From assembly GCA_016200365.1 (NCBI GenBank), contig JACQEW010000286.1:1-6666 (forward strand): a stretch of 6,666 nucleotides of DNA, written 5' to 3'. Made by a program: the position numbers and the translations under genes. Below, one piece after another: positions 1 through 4,455 of this stretch. This DNA is from Nitrospinota bacterium. Lineage in GTDB: Bacteria; Nitrospinota; Nitrospinia; UBA9942. The notes under the pieces were generated by a model. It was not told where the DNA came from. It did no database searches and saw nothing but the letters and a program-made list of their open reading frames with translations. The first letter of the stretch is position 1. Every line of letters begins with the position of its first letter.

Positions 1-180
1 CTCCCTACCTATCACGGCAAGATAAAGGTAATCAAGCCTAAGGGAAATAACTTTGAAGTCATGAATGGAAAAATTGAGGAATTATACAGGGCTGCGCTCG
101 AAACAAAAACCTCTGAGCTGTTGGATAAGCTTAAAGAAATGATACCCGACTACCGCCCGTGGACTGAACTTTCATGTTAG
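1..180 (+). CDS. C-terminal fragment of a probable CapD-type nucleotide-sugar dehydratase/epimerase
   Basis: Frame 1 is open from the window edge to TAG at 178-180, giving the last 59 residues of a protein whose start lies outside. The fragment begins LPTYHGKIKVIKPKG, continues with a charged helix containing KIEELYRAALE, and ends LKEMIPDYRPW plus five residues. A helix of this kind followed by a '(L/I)(I/V)P-(D/E)-Y-x-P' ending is what I recall from the C-terminus of the CapD/WbpM/FlaA1 family. Those proteins are NAD(P)-dependent short-chain dehydrogenase-like enzymes that remodel UDP-sugars for surface polysaccharides. The catalytic Rossmann domain is not in view, so the call rests on the tail alone. 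The gene converges on the minus-strand genes to its right, and the inverted-repeat segment starts three bases after its stop. Confidence 0.5.
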   Translation, partial: LPTYHGKIKVIKPKGNNFEVMNGKIEELYRAALETKTSELLDKLKEMIPDYRPWTELSC

Positions 181-254
181 GTTTATCTCCACATTAACCC
201 TTGTAAAGATTTGCATTCAGTCCGTCTTTAAAAAAAACAACTGCAAGATTTACT

Positions 255-324
255 CCCACACCTTATTGGGAATGCCTTACGCTCTTGCCGAAGGGTTTAA
301 TACCCTGCGGTCAAGGTGTGTGGG
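255..324. repeat. Imperfect palindromic hairpin unit
   Basis: Outer arms are CCCACACCTT (255-264) and AAGGTGTGTGGG (313-324), complementary apart from a two-base insertion. An inner hairpin pairs CTTGCCG/AGGGT (284-296) with ACCCT/CGG-CAAG (302-315), leaving one A-G mismatch and one bulge. The two foldings compete at 312-315. There is no trailing T-run on either strand, so it is not a standard intrinsic terminator. It resembles a dispersed intergenic palindrome. Confidence 0.5.
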
Positions 325-353
325 TTTGCTCTTCTAATTTTCCCCAAATAACT

Positions 354-445
354 TGTAGGGCAAGTCTTCAGGCTTGCTTCTGCTGGTTCAATCTTTTAGA
401 TTGAACCCCGTATTAAATACGGGGCTGCAAGCCTTAACCAGCAAA
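354..445. repeat. Nested compound palindrome (several interlocking stems)
   Basis: Four stems can be read directly. GGTTCAATCT (385-394) pairs with AGATTGAACC (398-407) around TTT. CCCCGTAT (406-413) pairs with ATACGGGG (417-424) around TAA. AGGCTTGC (370-377) pairs with GCAAGCCT (427-434). TGCTGGTT (381-388) pairs with AACCAGCA (436-443). A further small stem joins GCAAG 360-364 to CTTGC 373-377. Several of these are mutually exclusive. The pattern resembles dispersed intergenic palindromes, and it would lie in the 3' part of the transcript that carries the 19-codon ORF. Confidence 0.6.
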
Positions 446-478
446 GGGGAACAGTAAAAGTTTTAAGTCTTTTTGTTA

Positions 479-538
479 TTAACATTTCTTTGTTGATTTT
501 TTTGCTGTCTTTTTTACCGCCTTCTTTTTTGTCGCCAT
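479..538 (-). CDS. 19-residue lysine-rich micro-ORF
   Basis: The minus-strand ATG at 538-536 opens MATKKKAVKKTAKKSTKKC and ends at TAA (481-479), followed by a second TAA two codons from frame loss of similarity. Ten of 19 residues are lysine and most others are Ala, Thr or Ser, like the AK-repeat tails of histone H1-like bacterial proteins. Two signals argue that it is expressed: a 12-base Shine-Dalgarno match at 549-560 and a sigma-70 promoter at 625-652. The distance from GGAGG to ATG is 14 bases, longer than optimal. There is no K/A-rich coding beyond the stop in any frame I read, so simple truncation of a longer protein is not evident. It could be a nucleic-acid-binding micropeptide, a leader peptide, or the remnant of an H1-like gene. 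Function unknown. Confidence 0.5.
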   Translation of the reverse strand: MATKKKAVKKTAKKSTKKC

Positions 539-548
539 ATATTAAATT

Positions 549-560
549 ATCACCTCCTTA
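549..560 (-). promoter_or_regulatory. Extended Shine-Dalgarno for the 19-codon ORF
   Basis: On the minus strand the bases read TAAGGAGGTGAT, complementary over all 12 positions to the usual 3' end of 16S rRNA. This is the strongest ribosome-binding signal in the window, and it decides the start of the very short ORF ending at 479. The distance to the ATG is 10 bases from its 3' end. Confidence 0.65.
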
Positions 561-624
561 TGATTAAAAATTTTTTTCTCCTTTAAGCAGGTTAATGTGG
601 AGATAGTTGTTCTGCTTGATAAAA

Positions 625-652
625 AATATAACACCGAATTAATTTTTGTCAA
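625..652 (-). promoter_or_regulatory. Sigma-70 promoter upstream of the 19-codon ORF
   Basis: The minus strand has a perfect -35 TTGACA (652-647), a 16-base spacer and a -10 TATATT (630-625). The predicted start is near 618, leaving a leader of about 80 bases before the micro-ORF. The -35 lies about 30 bases after the rseC stop, so the micro-ORF has its own promoter. The right arm of the 16-bp inverted repeat falls at the beginning of this leader. Confidence 0.65.
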
Positions 653-680
653 GCGAAATCTTGAAACAAATCCTGAAATA

Positions 681-1133
681 TTATTTTGGCGAAGGAGATG
701 GAGCGTAAAGAATCTCCTTTATTACAGGCTTATATTTTACATTTTTTAAAAAATATCTGTTGAGAAAAACGACTACCATGATGCTCAGGATAAAAAATAC
801 AGCAGCAGATACTGCAGAAATGGCTTCTTTATTTCCTGACGGGAAATAGATACTTGCAGCTTCTCCGCCGATCCACGCGCCTGTTAAAATGAAAATAACA
901 GGCATGAGATACAAGATAAAGGACGATTTAAGAAGAACACCTCTGCTAATTTCAAAAGCCACTCTGTCTCCTGCTCTGGCGCCAATAGGATTCAGCGCCT
1001 CGACTATCATGGAGCTGCCGCCGCCCGGTTTACACATATCTTTGCTTACACACCCTTCGCAGGAAAGACTCCTCTTTGCCTCAACCTTTGCAAATTCTCC
1101 GTAAGTTTCTATTACAATCCCTTCTTCCCTCAT
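681..1133 (-). CDS. rseC: RseC/MucC-family inner-membrane protein
   Basis: 150 residues, the usual size for the RseC/MucC family. The N-terminus MREEGIVIETYGEFAKVEA is the family's opening strand. It is followed by the cysteine cluster C25-x2-C28-x5-C34, a candidate metal or redox site. Two membrane helices follow, at about residues 71-92 and 104-124, with a short charged tail. In enterobacteria RseC is tied to the sigma-E envelope response and to the Rsx (Rnf-like) SoxR-reducing system, which fits its place directly downstream of rnfB. The ATG at 1133 is the only usable start because an in-frame TAA lies six codons upstream. No Shine-Dalgarno precedes it; the 42 bases between rnfB and this gene are repeats that can form a hairpin, so translation may depend on coupling or on that structure. 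Confidence 0.85.
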   Translation of the reverse strand: MREEGIVIETYGEFAKVEAKRSLSCEGCVSKDMCKPGGGSSMIVEALNPIGARAGDRVAFEISRGVLLKSSFILYLMPVIFILTGAWIGGEAASIYFPSGNKEAISAVSAAVFFILSIMVVVFLNRYFLKNVKYKPVIKEILYAPSPSPK

Positions 1134-1136
1134 ATT

Positions 1137-1198
1137 AGCGTATAGCGGTTAGCGTATAGCGATTAGTGTAGATAATCATTTACTAACCGCTATACGCT
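1137..1198. repeat. Tandem plus inverted 14-16 bp repeat at the rnfB-rseC junction
   Basis: AGCGTATAGCGGTTAG (1137-1152) is followed in tandem, sharing two bases, by AGCGTATAGCGATTAG (1151-1166). The exact inverted copy CTAACCGCTATACGCT lies at 1183-1198. The first and last copies form a perfect 16-bp stem; the second and last form one with a single mismatch and a 16-base loop. The inverted copy lies inside rnfB and encodes most of its last six residues. The tandem copies fill the space up to the rseC start. Confidence 0.8.
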
Positions 1199-2033
1199 GA
1201 ACGTTCTCCGCTTCTTCTTCCATCAGGCTTGCGTATCTCGGCTCTCCGCCAAAATAATTTTCTATAGTATCGGTCGGGCATACAGGGACGCATTTTCGGC
1301 AGTTGTCGCATTTAAGGGGGTTTATGACAGCAAGATTGTTTTCTACAGTTATGGCGCCGATGGGGCAGACCTTTTCGCATTTTCGGCATGCAATGCACCC
1401 TACAGTGCAGTTTTTCCTTGTAACCGCCCCTTTATCGAGCGAGTTGCATCGGATATGAATCTTATTTGATATAGGAATCATCTTGATTATAACCTTAGGA
1501 CAATTGACAGCGCAAAGGGTGCAGCCTGTGCATTTCTCCTCATCCACTACAGGCAGATAATTGTCATCCATCTTAATCGCATCAAAGGGGCATACCCTTT
1601 CGCATGTCCCAAGACCGAGGCATCCATAGGCGCATGCCTTATTACCGCCCGCAATCATTGCCGCCGCTTTGCAGTCATGAACCCCTATATATCTGAACCT
1701 ATCCATCGCTTCTTTCCTGCCGCCCTTGCACATAATAACAGCTACTTCCTTTTCCTTTACAACCGCTTCTACTCCCATTATTCTGCTTACATTCTTTATA
1801 ACCTCTGCACCTCCCGATGTGCAGCCGTTTGCAGCAGCCTCACCTTTGATAATCGCCCGTGCCAATCCGGCGCATCCCGGAAAACCGCAGGCGCCGCAGT
1901 TTGTCCCGGGTAATGCCTTCAATACCGCCTCTTCCCTCGGATCCAATTTTACAAAAAATTTCTTAGACGCAAGAGAAAGACTTATGCCAAATATTAAACC
2001 AAGAATTCCAAGACCAATAATTGCAGATAACAT
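1176..2033 (-). CDS. rnfB: RnfB, iron-sulfur subunit of the ferredoxin:NAD+ oxidoreductase complex
   Basis: 285 residues from ATG at 2033. A TTG two codons upstream (2039) is possible, but MLSAIIGLG is the more typical beginning. The order is: an N-terminal membrane helix (about 3-24); the cluster motif C46-x2-C49-x4-C54-x16-C71 inside NCGACGFPGC; a middle region with CKGG, DC and ACAYGCLGLGTC; then ferredoxin motifs around 168-178, 209-223 and 242-252. This is the long form of RnfB. It passes electrons from ferredoxin into the ion-pumping Rnf complex at the cytoplasmic face. rseC follows 42 bases downstream. No other rnf gene lies upstream in the window; instead the cassette array ends about 50 bases before the start. 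I see no clear Shine-Dalgarno. The last residues (QRIAVSK) are encoded mostly by a repeat, so the original C-terminus may have been replaced. Confidence 0.9.
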   Translation of the reverse strand: MLSAIIGLGILGLIFGISLSLASKKFFVKLDPREEAVLKALPGTNCGACGFPGCAGLARAIIKGEAAANGCTSGGAEVIKNVSRIMGVEAVVKEKEVAVIMCKGGRKEAMDRFRYIGVHDCKAAAMIAGGNKACAYGCLGLGTCERVCPFDAIKMDDNYLPVVDEEKCTGCTLCAVNCPKVIIKMIPISNKIHIRCNSLDKGAVTRKNCTVGCIACRKCEKVCPIGAITVENNLAVINPLKCDNCRKCVPVCPTDTIENYFGGEPRYASLMEEEAENVQRIAVSK

Positions 2034-2085
2034 AATCAATTTTGCTTGTCAAAAGGTTTCGCTGATAAAAGAGCTGGATATAGAT

Positions 2086-2144
2086 ACATAACGACGAAAC
2101 TCAGCGGCGGGCTATTGCCCGTCCGCTGGAGTGTTTTGTTAGTC
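2086..2144 (-). other. attC recombination site at the end of the toxin-antitoxin cassette
   Basis: In gene sense the site runs from GACTAAC (2144-2138) to GTTATGT (2092-2086), 59 bases. Inside, ACTCCAGCGGACGGGC pairs through a four-base loop (AATA) with GCCCGCCGCTGAGT. One arm has two extra bases, C and A, which are G (2128/2129) and T (2122) on the opposite strand. From memory this is the arrangement in the aadA7 attC, where integrase recognises an extrahelical G and T on the bottom strand. The outer boxes fit the RYYYAAC/GTTRRRY consensus only in their AAC/GTT cores. Confidence 0.75.
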
Positions 2145-2358
2145 GCTGTGTCGTTTTCGTCAAATCAAGTAAAGACCTCAATGCCTCATTTACTGCTGTC
2201 GAGGTGTTAAAAGCTTTGGCTACATCCGGTTCAAGAACAACGATATTTGCTCCTTCCTCGGATAACCGTTTGTGATACTTGCCACGAACAGCTTTAGAAT
2301 AGTCGAAATCGTATTCGGGACGTAATTCGTCACTTGCCTTTTGTGTTTTAGTTTTCAT
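2101..2358 (-). CDS. Antitoxin partner of the BrnT-family toxin
   Basis: 85 residues from ATG at 2358, preceded by AGGAAAGGACAAGAC, a usable ribosome site inside the toxin gene. A longer reading back to 2439 would begin within the toxin gene and is not favoured. It overlaps the toxin's 3' end by 11 bases, as expected for a coupled toxin-antitoxin pair. Features: ASDELRPEYDF at 8-18, a basic VRGKYHKR at 24-31, and LEPDVAKAFNTSTAVNEAL at 42-60, the pattern I associate with small antitoxins next to BrnT. No DNA-binding motif is obvious by eye. It should neutralise the toxin and may repress the operon with it. The last 13 residues (LTKHSSGRAIARR) and the stop codon are encoded by the attC site, so this tail was probably acquired from the cassette structure rather than by selection for function. 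Confidence 0.75.
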   Translation of the reverse strand: MKTKTQKASDELRPEYDFDYSKAVRGKYHKRLSEEGANIVVLEPDVAKAFNTSTAVNEALRSLLDLTKTTQRLTKHSSGRAIARR

Positions 2359-2617
2359 GTCTTGTCCTTTCCTGCGCGGTTGCAGGTCGCGCGCTGATAA
2401 TACGTATAGTTTTACCTCTTTCTGTATGTGAGACCACAAGCAAACGCCCGATGGAGGAGAAACCGACAGTGATTAGCCTGTGCTCTCCGATTGAATGGTC
2501 ATGGTCATCGAAAGTAGCTGATAAAGCATCATAAAACACCGTTGAGGCTTCTTCAAAATGGACTCCGTGCTTTTTATAGTTCTTTTTTGCTTTTTCTGGA
2601 TCCCATTCAAACTCCAT
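2348..2617 (-). CDS. brnT: BrnT-family (DUF497) ribonuclease toxin
   Basis: 89 residues, full length for the family. It opens MEFEWDPEKAKKNYKKHG and continues VHFEEASTVFYD, both hallmarks of BrnT/DUF497. Next come HSIGEHRLITVGFSS and GRLLVVSHTERG, and IRIISARPATAQER closes the domain. BrnT has a RelE-like fold and inhibits growth by cutting RNA in the cytoplasm. Toxin precedes antitoxin, the usual BrnTA order, and the antitoxin ATG lies within the last codons of this gene. A promoter with an extended -10 sits about 30 bases upstream; the ribosome site (AGGGCGG) is weak. Toxin-antitoxin pairs are common integron cassettes and are thought to stabilise arrays. Nothing in the sequence suggests inactivation. 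Confidence 0.9.
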   Translation of the reverse strand: MEFEWDPEKAKKNYKKHGVHFEEASTVFYDALSATFDDHDHSIGEHRLITVGFSSIGRLLVVSHTERGKTIRIISARPATAQERTRHEN

Positions 2618-2645
2618 TACTACCGCCCTTTAACTATTTGTGAAT

Positions 2646-2654
2646 ATTATATCA
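2646..2654 (-). promoter_or_regulatory. Extended -10 promoter of the toxin-antitoxin operon
   Basis: The minus strand reads TGATATAAT, a consensus -10 (2651-2646) with the TGn extension. There is no good -35 at 16-18 bases, consistent with extended -10 promoters. Transcription would begin near 2639, giving a leader of about 20 bases. A dedicated promoter is expected for a toxin-antitoxin cassette, since most other cassettes rely on upstream promoters. Confidence 0.6.
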
Positions 2655-2699
2655 GAAAACGGCCGACTAATTGCATCTAAAACTTTAACCATCTCCTTT

Positions 2700-2723
2700 A
2701 AATAGAACCGTCCCCTTTATTTT
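2700..2723. repeat. Dispersed GGGGACGGTTCTATTT-type motif
   Basis: On the minus strand this reads AAAATAAAGGGGACGG followed by TTCTATTT. I recall motifs of this form as common intergenic repeats, some near REP-associated tyrosine transposases; none is present here. It lies exactly where the inner part of an attC site would be expected, after the box at 2743-2749. Copy number in the genome cannot be judged from this window. Confidence 0.4.
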
Positions 2724-2749
2724 CCGTCTGGTCGATGCTGTTGTTAGCT
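2724..2749 (-). other. Degraded attC site (R'' side only)
   Basis: In gene sense AGCTAAC (2749-2743) lies 14 bases after the stop of the 322-residue gene and is followed by AACAGCATCGACCAGACGG. AGCTAAC is the exact complement of the opposite box (GTTAGCT) of the attC at 3746-3813. No matching second arm or GTT box follows; the sequence runs into the GGGGACGG-type repeat instead. I read it as the first half of an attC whose second half was lost or replaced. Confidence 0.4.
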
Positions 2750-2763
2750 TCTCCTCTATACCA

Positions 2764-3732
2764 TTATGTCAACTGCAATTGATGATTTAACCTTACCAGC
2801 AGGTCAAGGCATTCATTAGATACTGTATCAAATGTCAAAAGATTAAAGATATTCAATCTAGTAGTTACGGGCAACTGGTTCATTACCATAGAAGTAGTTG
2901 TGGGACAATATATTAAGCAACCCGGCTCTGATTTCTTACCTTTAAATAGGATTTTAATTTCAGAAATGCCGATATTGTTTATGAGGTCTTGTTTGATATT
3001 CTCTATAACTTCGCTTATCTTGGACAATGGAACGTTCAAATCCAGAAAAGCACCAAAGATGGGATCTTCTCCTTTCCTAAAGTCTGCATCGTTTATGAGT
3101 GGCCAAAAGTCATCGTGCTTTATGACATTCTTAAGCGTAATGACCGGAAGACCGCTTTCTGCAGCCGACTTTTCAATTTGATCCACCGCCTTCTCAATAT
3201 TTTTAAAAATACTCTGTGGATTGAGAGAGTGCAATGCTTTACACCCCAAGCCAATTTTTTTCCCATTTACCGTAGCAATAATGTCCGGATTATCCCCCTT
3301 TGAGACATCAGGGTTATCAAGGACAATTTCTTCTGGAGATAAACCTACGCACAAAGCTGCAATAAACAACTCAAAAAGTTTGTTGTTGTCCTGACTCTCT
3401 ACGGATGTTGTCCTATTTTGTAAAGGATTAGCGATATTGAGCTTATTTAGATGTGGAATTAGCTGTTTAAAACCTTTATCTCTTTCTGCTCTAATAATCT
3501 TTGTCATCAAATCTTGCATACCCAAAAATTCTCTGAAATATGGGCGTATATCTACTTCTGGTTGTCTCAAATTAGGTTTCAAATGCTTTTGAACAATATC
3601 AACAATATTGAGACACAATCTTTCCAGTTCAGAATTCCTTGCAATTTCGATTTGGTATTTATTTAATACCTCTTCAAATTGGTACACCATTTTTTCCGCG
3701 TCGAAAAAGGTGTAAATCTCATCTCTTTCCAT
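2764..3732 (-). CDS. Cassette protein resembling a PD-(D/E)XK nuclease, with an altered active site
   Basis: 322 residues. ATG at 3732 is preceded by AGGAG with five bases spacing, immediately after the attC box. I do not recognise a named family. Residues 118-170 look like a PD-(D/E)XK core: helix E121 (KLFELFIAAL), NPD148-150 on one strand, then GKKIGLGCKAL at 157-167. In related nucleases the last strand usually reads (E/D)-x-K, often IECK; here it is G163-C164-K165. G163 is GGG, one base change from GAG, so the metal-binding Glu may have been lost recently. The N-terminal 115 residues are helical and charged. The C-terminal part (about 225-322) ends with a hydrophobic segment but no clear membrane helix. 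As a cassette beside a TIR gene a defence or restriction role is plausible, but the protein may be catalytically inactive. Confidence 0.6.
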   Translation of the reverse strand: MERDEIYTFFDAEKMVYQFEEVLNKYQIEIARNSELERLCLNIVDIVQKHLKPNLRQPEVDIRPYFREFLGMQDLMTKIIRAERDKGFKQLIPHLNKLNIANPLQNRTTSVESQDNNKLFELFIAALCVGLSPEEIVLDNPDVSKGDNPDIIATVNGKKIGLGCKALHSLNPQSIFKNIEKAVDQIEKSAAESGLPVITLKNVIKHDDFWPLINDADFRKGEDPIFGAFLDLNVPLSKISEVIENIKQDLINNIGISEIKILFKGKKSEPGCLIYCPTTTSMVMNQLPVTTRLNIFNLLTFDTVSNECLDLLVRLNHQLQLT

Positions 3733-3745
3733 CGAGTCTCCTATA

Positions 3746-3813
3746 AGCTAACGTAGAATTAACCGGCTGGCGCGGCTTTATCGCGCCAGTCCGGGTTGAA
3801 TGTGAAGTTAGGC
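3746..3813 (-). other. attC recombination site between the TIR and nuclease-like cassettes
   Basis: In gene sense the site runs from GCCTAAC (3813-3807), a perfect RYYYAAC box, to GTTAGCT (3752-3746), 68 bases. The inner arms AACCCGGACTGGCGCG and CGCGCCAGCCGGTT pair around a seven-base loop, with two extra bases (C and A) on the first arm. On the window + strand these are G (one of 3793-3795) and T3790, the same pair and polarity as in the site at 2086-2144. The downstream gene's Shine-Dalgarno begins four bases after the box; the upstream gene's stop is 26 bases before it. Confidence 0.82.
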
Positions 3814-3839
3814 ATTTAAAGCGACCCTTTAATTCGGTA

Positions 3840-4418
3840 TTATTTAGGTCTCCGGATGCCCTTTCCATGTCGAGGTATAATGGGAGCAAAGCTTGCAATT
3901 CGTCCGTCGTTGGGATAGCAACCAGAACCCATGTACGTGAAGTACTTGTTTCTTTCGTCAAGTTCTTGTTTCAGTTCCTGGTAGCTGGCCTCTTTCAAGT
4001 TTGGAGGAGAATCACGCTCATCATAGCCAACGGCCCGGAGTATTTGCGTAACGCCTGATTCCCAACTTGGAAAGAGATCTACCCAGTGAATTTCATGAAG
4101 CCGAGTGTACGTTGGCCGACAGTTATCCAGCCGTGCCGGGATCAAAAAGATGCTACCCTCTGGGAACTCCTCAAGGACTTCAAGGGCTCGACGAACTTCC
4201 TTTTGCATCACACCCTTTTTTGAAACGGCTCTAGTGGAAAGCAGGGCAATAACATGAGTTGATTCCTTGATTCCTCGAACTATCTCTGGCCACCACTCCA
4301 CTCCTGGGAGCAACGAGTCCTTGTCAAACCACACTTCTATCCCAGCGCGCACGAGGTCGTTGCACAATCGTTGAGCGGACTCCATGTCTTCGCGTACGTA
4401 GCTTATGAAGAGTTTCAT
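3840..4418 (-). CDS. TIR-domain protein, likely NAD-consuming defence effector
   Basis: 192 residues. ATG at 4418 has GGAGA seven bases upstream. Residues 1-130 form a bacterial TIR domain: KLFISYVRED (strand A), GIEVWFDKDSLLPGVEWW (box 2-like loop), THVIALLSTRAVSK, then E74 in VMQKEVRRAL at the position of the catalytic glutamate of NADase TIRs, FLIPARLDNC at 91-100 and WVDLFPSW at 112-119. Bacterial TIR domains hydrolyse NAD+ or make cyclic ADP-ribose signals, usually in anti-phage systems. Residues 131-192 are a short tail of unknown type. No sensor or partner domain (SIR2, SAVED, STING, Argonaute) is in the window, so how it would be triggered is unclear. The tail's second half also reads well in the +1 frame, so a frameshift near residue 150 is possible. 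A consensus promoter lies about 180 bases upstream. Confidence 0.85.
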   Translation of the reverse strand: MKLFISYVREDMESAQRLCNDLVRAGIEVWFDKDSLLPGVEWWPEIVRGIKESTHVIALLSTRAVSKKGVMQKEVRRALEVLEEFPEGSIFLIPARLDNCRPTYTRLHEIHWVDLFPSWESGVTQILRAVGYDERDSPPNLKEASYQELKQELDERNKYFTYMGSGCYPNDGRIASFAPIIPRHGKGIRRPK

Positions 4419-4455
4419 GAGTATCTCCGTTGCGTAATAAAAATGAAACCAGTTA

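Larger units (their letters stand above)
184..605. repeat. Segment bounded by a perfect 16-bp inverted repeat
   Basis: TATCTCCACATTAACC at 184-199 is the exact reverse complement of GGTTAATGTGGAGATA at 590-605. The match does not extend by a single base on either side. Three bases immediately outside each arm are identical in direct orientation (GTT at 181-183 and 606-608), and each arm begins with TA. The segment contains two hairpin units and one 19-codon ORF but no transposase. It could be a small non-autonomous (MITE-like) element, or two opposed copies of one regulatory site. The inverted repeat itself is certain; its meaning is inferred. Confidence 0.55.
2086..4418 (-). mobile_element. 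Integron-type gene-cassette array without an integrase in view
   Basis: The array comprises a BrnT/antitoxin cassette, a nuclease-like cassette and a TIR cassette, all read on the minus strand. Two intact attC-like sites (2086-2144 and 3746-3813) and one degraded boundary (around 2724-2749) separate them. Genes start close after the GTT box and stop at or inside the following site, as in cassettes. Both intact sites carry unpaired T and G on the window + strand, agreeing with the gene direction. There is no intI gene, and the upstream boundary of the TIR cassette is not visible. It could be the distal end of a chromosomal integron or a stray cluster of attC sites lacking an integrase. Confidence 0.72.

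Noticed and set aside
255..445. CRISPR array or intrinsic terminators in the palindrome region
   Set aside because: The units are palindromes of different sequence with no regular direct repeats or spacers, and no T-run follows the stems.
549..560. Possible fragment of a 16S rRNA 3' end (ATCACCTCCTTA on +)
   Set aside because: The flanking sequence is not rRNA-like; it is simply the complement of a strong Shine-Dalgarno on the minus strand.
889..1104. Plus-strand ORFs opposite rseC, rnfB, the nuclease-like gene, the TIR gene and the fusion gene
   Set aside because: They are antisense shadows without ribosome sites or recognisable domains; the minus-strand genes carry clear family motifs.
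2026..2052. TTGACA just upstream of rnfB as its promoter
   Set aside because: The matching -10 (TATCTG-like) is poor and the predicted start would fall inside rnfB.
2101..2439. Longer 112-residue reading of the antitoxin
   Set aside because: The extra N-terminal part lies wholly within the toxin gene; the ATG at 2358 has a ribosome site and gives the usual antitoxin length.
2630..2692. 20-codon minus-strand ORF beginning MVKVLDAISRPF
   Set aside because: The GGAG touches the ATG with no spacing, and the ORF contains the toxin promoter -10, whose predicted start lies inside it.
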